Positions 1 to 7,897 are shown, counted from the stretch's first letter. The stretch: DNA of 64,000 nucleotides from Butyricicoccus pullicaecorum DSM 23266 (GCF_900167005.1 NZ_FUXW01000002.1:186001-250000), one strand, 5' to 3'. Numbers and translations: made by a program. The notes: generated by a model from the sequence alone, not told the origin.

Positions 1-1
1 G

Positions 2-532
2 ATTATCGATTGGAAAACTAACAATTTAATCAGGAAAGACCGTTATATAGCGAGTTTTTATCGTTATCTGTTGCCTGATTTTGATGGTATACCGGATGAC
101 AACCAACGGTTAACCGACGGTAAACCAATGGTTAACCTAGGTAAGGATAGTATAGGTAAAGATAGGTTAGATCAGTATAGTATAGGTAAGGCGAGAGGTA
201 AGGAGCCGGAACCATTCGACCCGAACGAATTCGATTCGATCAGAGAAGAATTTATAGGACGATTTTCGAGGGAACCAGACCGGGCGTTCTTACCGAGCAT
301 CAAGGCTCATATGGTAGCAGGCAAGAGTGAGCAGGATGTGATAGAGGTCATCCGGCAAGCTGCTCAGCGCCATCCACATAACCCGGAAGCCTACATACTG
401 GCCGCGCTCAAACAGTATGAGAGTAAGCCTCAGGAGCTACCAGCCGCCGCCCGCCCGCTGGAACCGTGGGAACAGGATTGGATTGCTGAGGTCCAGCGCA
501 GGCGGGAGCAGATGGGAGGATACGCGACGTGA
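2..532 (+). CDS. Phage replisome organizer / DnaD-like replication protein, 5' truncated
   Basis: The reading frame is open from the first bases, so the gene starts upstream of the window; about 176 codons are visible. The visible start resembles the end of an N-terminal winged-helix replisome organizer domain. A charged linker with repeated IGKD-type residues follows, then a helical C-terminal part with DnaD/DnaB-like spacing. Such proteins bind the phage origin and recruit the host helicase, and the origin often lies inside the gene; iteron-like repeats are present here at 108-203. The gene ends in a GTGA overlap with the methylase-like gene. Family assignment rests on context and linker style rather than a diagnostic motif. 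Confidence 0.6.
   Translation: MIDWKTNNLIRKDRYIASFYRYLLPDFDGIPDDNQRLTDGKPMVNLGKDSIGKDRLDQYSIGKARGKEPEPFDPNEFDSIREEFIGRFSREPDRAFLPSIKAHMVAGKSEQDVIEVIRQAAQRHPHNPEAYILAALKQYESKPQELPAAARPLEPWEQDWIAEVQRRREQMGGYAT
108..203 (+). repeat. Iteron-like repeat cluster, candidate phage origin
   Basis: GGTTAACC (108-115), GGTAAACC (119-126) and GGTTAACC (130-137) sit exactly 11 bp apart. Related GGTAAGG or GGTAAAG elements follow at 140, 155, 185 and 197. A 13-bp exact direct repeat beginning ATAGTATAGG occurs at 147-159 and 177-189. The cluster lies inside the replication gene, as in phages whose initiator binds its own coding sequence. Confidence 0.5.
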
Positions 533-1344
533 AGAAGCAGATCTTCCGAACCGCCGACCAAAAGGAGTTTGTCGACCTGTTTGAGGGCCTCTGTATGCGC
601 AGACATGCATGGCAGGCGTGGGGGGATTTCGTGGAGGCGTGCGCGATCGCGGTGTCGAACTCCTGTGATAAGGCCAGCCTAGACCGAAATAAACGGGAAG
701 ATCGCTACCGGCAGATCATGGCCGGATACGAGCCAAAGGAGCAGGAAATCTTCCCGAAGCTCTTCGGCGCACTGACTGAGGCGCTGGAACAAAACCCGGA
801 TCAAGATTTTCTGGGTGATATGTTTATGCGTCTGGAACTAGGCAGCCATTGGCACGGGCAGTTTTTCACACCGTACAACCTCTGCCGAGCCATCGCTGAG
901 ATCCAGATGGGAGATGTCGAGGAGCAAATCCAGAAACGCGGATGGGTGAGCATCAACGACTGCGCCTGCGGTGCCGGTGCGCTGCTGATCGCTGCCCGCA
1001 ATGTCATGATGCGCGCGGGACAGGATTGGTCATCGGGGGCCCTGTTTGTTGCGCAGGACATCGACAGGACGGCGGCGCTCATGTGCTATCTGCAGCTGTC
1101 TCTGCTTGGATGCGCCGGGTATGTTGTGATTGCGGACAGTCTGCGATACCCGATCACCGGAAGCCTGCTGCGGCCGACACCGGCACCAGAGCAGGACATC
1201 TGGTACACACCCACCCTGTACTTGTCGCCGGTGTGGGGGTATCGAATGCTGTGGGAGAGGATCGAGTCTGTGCAGCAGTGCGAGACATCGGATCCAGAGC
1301 CAGAGGCCATGACCGACGTCGGGACGCAGCTGACTTTATTCTGA
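529..1344 (+). CDS. Phage N6-adenine methylase-like protein
   Basis: This 271-aa protein starts at a GTG overlapping the previous stop. It resembles the small phage relatives of HsdM-type DNA methylases: a helical N-terminal part, the stretch GQFFTPYNLCRAIAE near residue 112, and a SAM-binding motif I (NDCACGAGALLIAA) near residue 144. I cannot find the catalytic (N/D)PP(Y/F) motif IV that should follow; the equivalent region reads VIADSLRYP. It may bind SAM or DNA without methylating, or use a divergent motif. In prophages such genes sit with replication genes and may protect phage DNA or mark it. Activity is uncertain. Confidence 0.7.
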   Translation: MKKQIFRTADQKEFVDLFEGLCMRRHAWQAWGDFVEACAIAVSNSCDKASLDRNKREDRYRQIMAGYEPKEQEIFPKLFGALTEALEQNPDQDFLGDMFMRLELGSHWHGQFFTPYNLCRAIAEIQMGDVEEQIQKRGWVSINDCACGAGALLIAARNVMMRAGQDWSSGALFVAQDIDRTAALMCYLQLSLLGCAGYVVIADSLRYPITGSLLRPTPAPEQDIWYTPTLYLSPVWGYRMLWERIESVQQCETSDPEPEAMTDVGTQLTLF

Positions 1345-1354
1345 GGAGGATGGT

Positions 1355-1570
1355 ATGGCAAAACGCAGACGGAAATACAAGGATGGTTCGTTGTGCTGGG
1401 ACTGTAAAAATGCAGTTCCTCACGGTGAGCATGGGTGCAGCTGGTCGGAATCGTTTGAGCCTGTGCCGGGATGGGATGCTCGCAGGAAGGACGTACTGAC
1501 TGGAGCCAAGAAAGATCGGATGGCTGAGAGTTATTTTGTGCATGAGTGTCCGGAATTTGAAAAGGGGTGA
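1355..1570 (+). CDS. Small cysteine-rich phage protein
   Basis: This 71-aa basic protein is of unknown function. It begins with a Lys/Arg-rich stretch (MAKRRRKYKDG), followed by a CWDC pair, a later Cys around residue 28 and a final HECPEF motif, so four cysteines could bind zinc. A ribosome binding site (GAGGA) lies 10 bases after the methylase stop, so it is probably translated in the same operon. Its neighbours are similar small Cys-rich proteins, as is typical between replication and packaging genes in Clostridia phages. Confidence 0.6.
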   Translation: MAKRRRKYKDGSLCWDCKNAVPHGEHGCSWSESFEPVPGWDARRKDVLTGAKKDRMAESYFVHECPEFEKG

Positions 1571-1576
1571 GCAATA

Positions 1577-1735
1577 ATGAATAACCGAGAGCGTGGATGG
1601 CCGGAGGACTGCCGGAAATGCAACCTGTACGACCACGAGAAGCAAGACTGTAGTATGCGGTCAATCAAGGATGCTGTGCCGATTTGTGAGTGCATGAGTT
1701 GCAAACGGTATGATTATTTGACGAGGGAGGAATGA
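1577..1735 (+). CDS. Very small cysteine-rich phage protein
   Basis: This 52-aa frame starts at ATG 1577, six bases after the upstream stop, and its end overlaps the next start (ATGA). It encodes two cysteine clusters, CRKC near residue 12 and CECMSC near residue 38, with another Cys between them, a zinc-knuckle-like layout resembling its neighbour at 1355. No function is assigned. Support comes from tight packing between two coupled genes and the conserved style of cysteine spacing. Confidence 0.55.
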   Translation: MNNRERGWPEDCRKCNLYDHEKQDCSMRSIKDAVPICECMSCKRYDYLTREE

Positions 1736-2154
1736 TGGTGAAATACTCCGGAGAAAGACCGCTTGATTATCAGGAGATTATAAACTGTCTTAGAGACCCG
1801 GACTGGAACGACGTTGAAGGAGATGACGGAACCTTACTGGATGATGCAGCGGATGCTCTCGAAAAGTCCGTGATTATCAAGGACATTCTGGGTAACGACT
1901 ATGGTCTCGATCGCCTGCGGGAGCTGGTGCAGGCTGATCGCGAGGGACGGTGCGTGGTGCTGAGCACTCCGATGCGGCCGATGATATGCAAGCCAAATGA
2001 CACAGATGTGTATTGCCCAAGATGCGGCGAAACATTGTCAGGAGGATGGCCGGAATCTGATTACTATGATTACAGGAAAATGGTACAGTGCCCGAACTGC
2101 GGCGAATCGATTGATGATAACAAATGCGAAACCGTAGAAAGGAGAGCGATATGA
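1732..2154 (+). CDS. Phage zinc-ribbon protein of unknown function
   Basis: This 140-aa acidic protein starts at the first ATG of an ATGATG pair overlapping the upstream stop. Residues 1-75 are mixed charged and helical. The C-terminal part holds a clear treble-clef type zinc ribbon, CPRCGE and then CPNCGE about 24 residues later. Proteins of this shape are common early or middle genes of Firmicutes prophages, and none has a firmly known role. The stop overlaps the next gene in an ATGA junction, implying coupled translation. Confidence 0.65.
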   Translation: MMVKYSGERPLDYQEIINCLRDPDWNDVEGDDGTLLDDAADALEKSVIIKDILGNDYGLDRLRELVQADREGRCVVLSTPMRPMICKPNDTDVYCPRCGETLSGGWPESDYYDYRKMVQCPNCGESIDDNKCETVERRAI

Positions 2155-2450
2155 GACTGATTGATGCTGATGCTTTGAGCGAATCAATAAAAGGCGGCGA
2201 CGGGACACCTATGCAGAAGTTTTTTGCAGATGTTTGTTTGGCGGGCGCATCGACGGTTGATGCCGAACCGGTGGTGCATGGCAGGTGGATTCCAGAGCGC
2301 CACAAAGATCGGGTATCACAAACGGAATATCATAGTTATATCTGGTATCATTGCTCTGAGTGTGGCCGGAGATTGATTGGATACAGAGATCCACGGGAGG
2401 CACCGTACTGTCATTGCGGCGCGAAAATGGACTTGATGGAGGACGTGTGA
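2151..2450 (+). CDS. Small phage zinc-ribbon protein (MRLIDAD type)
   Basis: This 99-aa protein starts with MRLIDADAL, a very common beginning of a Clostridia prophage family, and ends in a zinc ribbon (CSECGRR then CHCGAKM). I chose ATG 2151 because it matches that family start, overlaps the upstream stop, and has GAAAGGAG just ahead. The function is unknown. The VVHGRW segment before the ribbon is also typical of the family. It precedes the ArpU-like regulator, so it belongs to the last part of the early/middle operon. Confidence 0.7.
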   Translation: MRLIDADALSESIKGGDGTPMQKFFADVCLAGASTVDAEPVVHGRWIPERHKDRVSQTEYHSYIWYHCSECGRRLIGYRDPREAPYCHCGAKMDLMEDV

Positions 2451-2495
2451 TATATAGTCCCGAAGTGATACGCTACCTGAAATGGAGGTATGAGA

Positions 2496-2903
2496 TTGAC
2501 GAGCAAGCAAGCGAAAGAATACTTACTGCGAGTGCGCCGTGTCAAACGGGAAGTGCAGCGCTATCAGGCGCTCAAGGCGCAGGCGCGTGATCTGGCGTGT
2601 TCTTCTACCGCGCCGCCGGACAAGCTGTCCGTGATCGGTGGGAAAGGCGGAGACGTATTCGCACGGTATGCCCAGTATGCAGCGACGCTGGACGAGAAAA
2701 TTTCTGACCTGTACGATCTACAAAACGAGGTCACTTGCACGATTGCCCGCGTGCCAGACAGCCGTTACCGGGAGCTGCTGCTGGGGTATTATGTCGAGGG
2801 ATTGACTTGGGAGCAAACCGCGGTTGAGATGGGATACTCCTATCAAAACGTTGTGCAGTTCCTGCATCCGAAAGCACTCGCGCAAGTTGGAGAAATCCTT
2901 TGA
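2496..2903 (+). CDS. ArpU/sigma-like phage late transcription regulator
   Basis: This 135-aa protein has a helical basic N-terminal half and a C-terminal sigma-region-4-like helix-turn-helix (LTWEQTAVEMGYSYQNVVQF). Such ArpU-like proteins sit immediately before the small terminase gene and are thought to switch on late transcription. I prefer TTG 2496 over ATG 2490, because GGAGG at 2484-2488 is 7 bases from the TTG and only one from the ATG. The candidate late promoter and a structured leader lie directly downstream. Role is inferred from family and position. Confidence 0.72.
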   Translation: MTSKQAKEYLLRVRRVKREVQRYQALKAQARDLACSSTAPPDKLSVIGGKGGDVFARYAQYAATLDEKISDLYDLQNEVTCTIARVPDSRYRELLLGYYVEGLTWEQTAVEMGYSYQNVVQFLHPKALAQVGEIL

Positions 2904-2909
2904 TAGTTT

Positions 2910-2938
2910 TTGATATAGCATCTGTGGTATTGTGTATA
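2910..2938 (+). promoter_or_regulatory. Candidate late promoter upstream of terS
   Basis: TTGATA at 2910-2915 and TGTATA at 2933-2938 are separated by 17 bases, just after the ArpU-like gene. This is where a late promoter is expected; the weak -35 match would fit a need for the phage activator. Confidence 0.4.
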
Positions 2939-2996
2939 CATGGAAAGCAGGACAACGGACGGCATGTGAAACCCTCTTTTCTGAACTCCTTGATTA

Positions 2997-3113
2997 CCCG
3001 CTGGGAAACGTCTCAGCGGGATATCGGCCAAACTGCCGCGCGAGGCAGAACGGTCGCATTTGGCATTTTACCCCGATTCCCAGCAGATGAAGCGCCTCAG
3101 AGATGGGGCGCTT
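2997..3113 (+). other. Structured untranslated leader before the terminase genes
   Basis: Three hairpins lie in tandem in a region with no convincing gene. Stem 2997-3006 pairs with 3011-3020 (10 bp, loop AACG). An outer stem 3027-3032/3059-3064 encloses 3033-3037/3044-3048. Stem 3090-3096 pairs with 3107-3113. The last hairpin lacks a proper T-tract, so it is not an obvious terminator. It may be a conserved phage RNA or a processing or antitermination site. Confidence 0.45.
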
Positions 3114-3149
3114 TGTCATGCTCAAATTTCCCAGAAAGGCGGTGACTTC

Positions 3150-3581
3150 ATGACCGATAAACAGCAAAAATTCTGTGAGGAATACCTCATTGACTGTAAT
3201 GCGACTCGTGCGTACAAAGCGGCTTATCCGTCGGTCATGAAGGACGAGACCGCACGCGCCAACGCAAGCCGACTGCTAACAAATGCTAACGTGCGCCGCT
3301 ATTTGGATGAACGGATGGCCGAACTATCCGAGCAGCGGATTGCCAAGGCCGAGGAAATATTGGGGTATCTGACCGATGTGATGCGAGGAAAGACGATTGC
3401 ATCGGTTCTGGCATTGTGTGGTGACGGTTGTCAGGAGGTCATTGAAAAACCACCCGATATGCGGGAACGGCTCAAGGCAGCAGAACTGCTGGGCAAACGA
3501 TATGGCCTGTTTACAGACAAGATGGATGTGAGCGGAGCCGTGCCTGTGGTGATCGTAGGGGATGACCAGCTTGAAGATTGA
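3150..3581 (+). CDS. terS: Terminase small subunit
   Basis: This 143-aa protein begins MTDKQQKFCEEYL, followed by DCNATRAYKAAYP, the N-terminal helix-turn-helix signature of the terminase_2/XtmA small subunit family. It recognises the packaging site on phage DNA and feeds it to the large subunit. ATG 3150 is chosen for this signature and the AAAGGCGG ribosome binding site; an upstream in-frame start would add about 30 unrelated residues. The 3' end overlaps terL by 20 bases, so the two subunits are probably translated together. Confidence 0.9.
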   Translation: MTDKQQKFCEEYLIDCNATRAYKAAYPSVMKDETARANASRLLTNANVRRYLDERMAELSEQRIAKAEEILGYLTDVMRGKTIASVLALCGDGCQEVIEKPPDMRERLKAAELLGKRYGLFTDKMDVSGAVPVVIVGDDQLED

Positions 3582-4893
3582 CCAGCGGGAGCAGGTGATC
3601 CGGCTGCCCGAAGTGGTTGGTCGGGGCTATAAGACGTTTTGGAATTTCAAAGGGCGATACCGGGTGTGTAAGGGCAGCCGCGCATCCAAGAAATCCAAGA
3701 CCACGGCCTTGAACATCATCAAGCGCATGATGCAGTACCCGCAGGCCAATACCCTGGTTGTACGCAAGGTATTTCGTACGCTCAAAGATTCCTGTTTTAC
3801 CGAACTCAAGTGGGCTATCAATCGCCTGGGCGCACAGGCGTATTGGGAGGTCAAAGAAAGCCCGCTCGAAATGACATATCGGCCGACCGGCCAGAAGATC
3901 TATTTCCGTGGACTGGACGATCCGATGAAGGTCACCTCAATCACGGTGGAATGGGGATACCTGTGCTGGTGTTGGGTGGAGGAAGCCTATGAGATCATGA
4001 ACGAGGCCGACTTTGATATGCTGGATGAGTCCATCCGCGGTGCGATCCCGGAAGAGACCGGCCTGTTCAAGCAGATTACATTGACGTTTAACCCGTGGAA
4101 TGAAAAGCACTGGATCAGAAAGCGATTCTTTGGTGAAGTCACCGGGCAGGATGCCCAAGGAAACCCCGTATATCAGTTCCATGACAGCTGGACTTCGCCG
4201 GACGGTCAGATCTACGCGACCACGACCAATTATTTGTGCAACGAATGGCTGGATGAGGCCGACCGCAAGGTGTTCGAGGTCATGAAGCGCAGTAACCCGC
4301 GGCGCTATCAGGTTGCAGGGCTGGGCGGCTGGGGTATCGTGGACGGCCTGGTGTATGAAAACTGGCGCGAGGAAGTCTTTGATGTCGCACAGATCAGCCA
4401 GAAGGCGGGCGTCAAGTCGGCATTTGGCCTGGACTTTGGCTATACCAACGATCCCTCGGCTTTATTCTGTGGACTGGTCAGCAAATCAAAGCGAACGATC
4501 TGGGTGTTTGACGAACTGTATGAGAAGGCGTTGACCAACCGAGTGATCTGCGAGCGGGTGACAGCGATGGGATACGCCAAGGAGCGGATCAAGGCCGATG
4601 CCGCCGAGCCAAAGTCCATCGACGAGCTGCGAGAGCAGGGGCTGCGGCATATTCAGGCTGCCCGCAAGGGGCGGGACAGCGTAAACAATGGTATTCAGTA
4701 TATTCAGGGATACCAGATCATCATTCATCCGCGCTGCGTGCATTTTCTGACCGAGATTTCAAACTATACGTGGGCGACGGATAAATTTGGCAACCGGATC
4801 AACACCCCCATCGACGACTTCAATCACCTGATGGACGCGATGCGGTACGCGTTGGAAGGAATGCTGACCGGGGAAAATTTCAGTTTTGACTAA
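3562..4893 (+). CDS. terL: Terminase large subunit
   Basis: This 443-aa packaging motor of the phage_term_2 (PBSX-type) family translocates DNA into the prohead with ATP and cuts concatemers. The N-terminal ATPase has a deviant Walker A (KGSRASKKSKTT, about residues 38-49) and a hydrophobic Walker B ending in WVEEAYE. The C-terminal RNase H-like nuclease shows GLDFGYTNDPSA, KADAAEP and the final DDFNHLMDAMRYAL with acidic metal ligands. Length is normal for the family. It overlaps terS and is followed by the portal gene after 11 bases. Confidence 0.95.
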   Translation: MTSLKIDQREQVIRLPEVVGRGYKTFWNFKGRYRVCKGSRASKKSKTTALNIIKRMMQYPQANTLVVRKVFRTLKDSCFTELKWAINRLGAQAYWEVKESPLEMTYRPTGQKIYFRGLDDPMKVTSITVEWGYLCWCWVEEAYEIMNEADFDMLDESIRGAIPEETGLFKQITLTFNPWNEKHWIRKRFFGEVTGQDAQGNPVYQFHDSWTSPDGQIYATTTNYLCNEWLDEADRKVFEVMKRSNPRRYQVAGLGGWGIVDGLVYENWREEVFDVAQISQKAGVKSAFGLDFGYTNDPSALFCGLVSKSKRTIWVFDELYEKALTNRVICERVTAMGYAKERIKADAAEPKSIDELREQGLRHIQAARKGRDSVNNGIQYIQGYQIIIHPRCVHFLTEISNYTWATDKFGNRINTPIDDFNHLMDAMRYALEGMLTGENFSFD

Positions 4894-4904
4894 GGAGGTG
4901 GACC

Positions 4905-6347
4905 GTGTTTGTGACAGAGACCGAGCGGGTCAGTCAAATCATTGCGCAGGGAGCGCGGAACGGTCTGCATGAGACCGAGTTTTTTGCCAGAGAGATTGTG
5001 GCTTGGATGCACTCGCCGCAGCGTCGGGAGCAGATCGACGGCTGGCGATATTATCATGGCGATCATGACATTCTGCGGCGCAAGCGCACAGCACTGGGTG
5101 CGGACGGCAAACCGATGGTGATTGATAACCTGCCCAATCATCATGTCATTGACAACCAGTACGCCAAGATGGTCGATCAGAAGGTGGACTATTTGCTGGG
5201 CAATCCCTTTTCCATTACCGCAGACAACCCCGACTATGCGCAGATGTTGGGACAATATCTGAACAGCACCTTTGCCCGCACACTCAAGTACATTGCAGAG
5301 GAGGCACTGTGCGGTGGAATTGCCTGGATGTTCGTCTGTTATGACGATGCAGGTACCCTGTGCTTTCGGCATTTCCCAGCCTATGAGATTCTGCCGTTTT
5401 GGTCGGATGATGACCATACCAAGCTGGATGCCGCGTGTCGGCTCTATTTGCAGGAAGTATGGGACGGACTGACCAAAAAGTACATACACAAGGTCGAACT
5501 CTATCGAGCGGATGGAATCTATCGCTATGTACTGGACGGCTCGACGCTGGTGCCTGATGTGGCGCTGGGGACGTATTCGCCCTATATCGTCATGCAGGGA
5601 GACCAGACGCAGCCGGATGTGCCGTATGCCTGGGAACGCTTCCCGCTCGTCCCGTTCAAGGCAAACAAGCAGGAGATTCCGCTCATTCGGCGGGTACGCT
5701 CTTTGCAGGATGGCCTCAACCTGTTGCTGTCTGACTTCCAGAACCGAATGGAAGAGGACAGCCGCAACACCATTTTGATTCTGCGCGAGTATGACGGGGA
5801 AAACCTTGGAGAGTTTCGCCGCAATCTGGCTGCCTATGGCGCGGTCAAGGTGCGCGGCGAGGGCGGCGTGGAAAGTCTGGCGGTTGAGGTCAGCGCACAG
5901 AACTACCAGGCTATCGTGGAACTGTTCCACAAGGCACTGGTGGAGAATGCCCGCGGACTGGATGCCAAGGATGACCGGATGTCGGGCAATCCCAATCAGA
6001 TGAATATTCAGTCGATGTATGCGGATATTGATCTGGATGCAAACGGGATGGAAGTAGAGTTTCAGGCCGCACTGGACGAGGTGCTGTGGTTCATCCGGCA
6101 GGATGCCAAAACACATGGTGCCGGAGACTTTGAACAGGACGCGTGCAAGATTGTGTTCAATCGGGATGTACCGGTGAGCACGAGCGAGACCATCCAGAAT
6201 TGTCAGAATTCGGTTGGTCTGTTGTCTGACGAGACCATTCTGGCCAATCACCCGTTCGTGACCGACGTACGTGCCGAGATGGAGCGCATCCGCCGGGAGC
6301 GGCAGCAGGTGAGCGGGGATGCTTGGGGAGTAGAGGATGGATCGTGA
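4905..6347 (+). CDS. Portal protein (SPP1 gp6 family)
   Basis: This 480-aa protein forms the dodecameric ring at the capsid vertex through which DNA enters and leaves. The N-terminal part contains MVDQKVDYLLGNPF, a hallmark of the SPP1 gp6-like portals of Firmicutes phages, and the family's long helical C-terminal clip/crown region follows. It starts at GTG 4905 after a strong AAGGAGGTG site placed within the terL stop. It overlaps the next gene by 11 bases, which is usual for portal and MuF genes. Confidence 0.92.
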   Translation: MFVTETERVSQIIAQGARNGLHETEFFAREIVAWMHSPQRREQIDGWRYYHGDHDILRRKRTALGADGKPMVIDNLPNHHVIDNQYAKMVDQKVDYLLGNPFSITADNPDYAQMLGQYLNSTFARTLKYIAEEALCGGIAWMFVCYDDAGTLCFRHFPAYEILPFWSDDDHTKLDAACRLYLQEVWDGLTKKYIHKVELYRADGIYRYVLDGSTLVPDVALGTYSPYIVMQGDQTQPDVPYAWERFPLVPFKANKQEIPLIRRVRSLQDGLNLLLSDFQNRMEEDSRNTILILREYDGENLGEFRRNLAAYGAVKVRGEGGVESLAVEVSAQNYQAIVELFHKALVENARGLDAKDDRMSGNPNQMNIQSMYADIDLDANGMEVEFQAALDEVLWFIRQDAKTHGAGDFEQDACKIVFNRDVPVSTSETIQNCQNSVGLLSDETILANHPFVTDVRAEMERIRRERQQVSGDAWGVEDGS

Positions 6348-7656
6348 ATACTGGAGAGCGCGAGCGCTTGTCCTCTTTCAAGCCATGGAGCAGGAAGCCC
6401 AGACCTATCGCAAGACCGCCGAACAAGCCTATGAACTGGCGCTTGTTCGTATTCGGCGCGATTTGGCCGACTGGTATCAGCGCTTTGCGGACAATAACAG
6501 TGTGAGCATGGCCGAAGCGCGGCGGCTGCTGAACGCTTCCGAGCTGCGGGAATTGCAGTGGACGGTCGAGGAATACATCGAGGCCGGACGTAGTTTGGAC
6601 CCAAAGTGGCTTAAACAGCTGGAGAATGCGTCAGCCCGTGTTCATATCAGCCGGTTGGAGGCCATTCAGCTGCAAATCCAGCAGCAGATCGAGCTGTTAT
6701 TTGCGAATCAGCTGGACGATTTGGACGGATTGCTGCGCCGTGTGTATGCGGGGCAGTATTACCACACGATTTTTGAAATGCAGCGAGCCTTTCACTTGGG
6801 CTGGCAGACCGCAGCACTCTCCGAGCGGCAACTGGCTATGGCGCTGGCAAAGCCCTGGACAACCGATAACCTGACATTCAGCGAGAGAGTGTGGAAGAAT
6901 CGGACAGCCTTGGTCAATACCCTGCAAACCGAGCTGTCGCAGGCACTCATTCGAGGCGATCCCCTTAAACGGGTGACCGATGCCATGGCCCGACGGATGC
7001 AGACATCCAAACGCGCTGCCGGACGGCTGGTTATGACCGAGAGTGCTTATCTATCCGCACAGGGACAGCTGACCGCATACCGGGAATTAGGTGTCGATCA
7101 GGTCGAGATCGTAGAGACCTTGGACATGCATACCTGTGCGGTATGTCAGGGACTGGACGGCATGATTCTGCCGCTGACAGCTTATGATCCTGGCGTGACC
7201 GTGCCGCCGTTCCATCCTTGGTGCCGTGGATGCACCGCGCCATACTTTGCCGATAATACTGGCGGCGAGCGTGCTGCCAGGAATCAGGATGGCCAGACCT
7301 ACTATGTGCCGGCAGATATGACCTATGAAACGTGGCGAGAGACCTTTGTATCGTTGCCTTTATCCGATTTGCCTGATACAATAGAGGCAGAAAACGGGTT
7401 GATCATCCGTGCAAAATCCGGTCATGCGCTGGAACGTGCCATGCAGCGCGGGGTTGAGAGTGTCTGGGTACAGGATGCTCTGCAATCACCGCTGCATATT
7501 CGCGCGGTTCAGTGGGACGACCACAATCGGCTCAGCCAGCGATTTATCGGAAAGGACGCGACGATCAATGTCAACCCGGAGACCGGCACGATCGTCACGG
7601 TTTGGCGCACGGGAAGCGCGACACGCAAAAAATACGGGAAGGGAGGACAATCATGA
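6337..7656 (+). CDS. MuF/SPP1 gp7 minor head protein with C-terminal nuclease-like toxin domain
   Basis: This 439-aa protein has two parts. Residues 1-310 are a minor head morphogenesis protein: helical N-terminus, the MTESAYLSAQGQ segment, then the MuF zinc-binding CAVC (267-270) and HPWCRG (293-298). Residues about 355-435 form an extra basic domain with SGHALERAMQRG, conserved His363, Glu366, Arg367 and Arg371, and a late GTIVTVWRTG strand. This is the pattern of barnase/EndoU/colicin/RelE-like (BECR) nuclease tails of MuF polymorphic toxins. Such proteins are packaged in heads or injected. The gene ends ATGA-coupled to a small acidic gene. Toxicity is inferred. Confidence 0.85.
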   Translation: MDREYWRARALVLFQAMEQEAQTYRKTAEQAYELALVRIRRDLADWYQRFADNNSVSMAEARRLLNASELRELQWTVEEYIEAGRSLDPKWLKQLENASARVHISRLEAIQLQIQQQIELLFANQLDDLDGLLRRVYAGQYYHTIFEMQRAFHLGWQTAALSERQLAMALAKPWTTDNLTFSERVWKNRTALVNTLQTELSQALIRGDPLKRVTDAMARRMQTSKRAAGRLVMTESAYLSAQGQLTAYRELGVDQVEIVETLDMHTCAVCQGLDGMILPLTAYDPGVTVPPFHPWCRGCTAPYFADNTGGERAARNQDGQTYYVPADMTYETWRETFVSLPLSDLPDTIEAENGLIIRAKSGHALERAMQRGVESVWVQDALQSPLHIRAVQWDDHNRLSQRFIGKDATINVNPETGTIVTVWRTGSATRKKYGKGGQS

Positions 7657-7847
7657 CACCGGAAATAAAGTCGCTGCTCAAAAAATTGGGCTTGCCGCAT
7701 GGTGAAGATTTATCCGAAGAGGACAGAGTGTTGATCGAGGAACGCATTGGTGACCATTTGACCTTGCACTGTCTGGATCACAATGCAGAACCGAATGAGG
7801 AAGGCCGGTTGTGTGAGGCTATCCTCGACCAGATCGATATTCTGTAA
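7653..7847 (+). CDS. Small acidic protein, candidate immunity protein for the MuF nuclease
   Basis: This 64-aa protein is rich in Glu and Asp and predicted helical. It starts at ATG 7653 overlapping the MuF stop (ATGA), with GGGAGG ideally placed upstream, so translation is coupled. It is followed directly by a strong terminator. I know no named family for it. Size, acidity, coupling and position directly after a basic nuclease-like domain are those expected of an immunity protein or antitoxin. It could equally be a small head-associated factor. Existence as a gene is well supported; function is inferred. Confidence 0.6.
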   Translation: MTPEIKSLLKKLGLPHGEDLSEEDRVLIEERIGDHLTLHCLDHNAEPNEEGRLCEAILDQIDIL

Positions 7848-7865
7848 CACGAAAAACTGAATCCG

Positions 7866-7897
7866 AAGCATCGTATTGTATGATACGGTGCTTTTTT
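7866..7897 (+). terminator. Rho-independent terminator inside the head operon
   Basis: An 11-bp stem (7866-7876 with 7883-7893, one G-T pair) with a six-base loop is followed by six T. It separates the MuF/small acidic gene pair from the scaffold and capsid genes. Confidence 0.85.

Noticed and set aside
2900-3145. An 81-codon frame between the ArpU-like gene and terS
   Set aside because: It runs through three strong hairpins, has no family features, and conflicts with a leader role for the region.
4890-6251. A 453-codon frame antisense to the portal gene
   Set aside because: It covers the portal gene exactly opposite, without a promoter or motif, inside a plus-strand operon.
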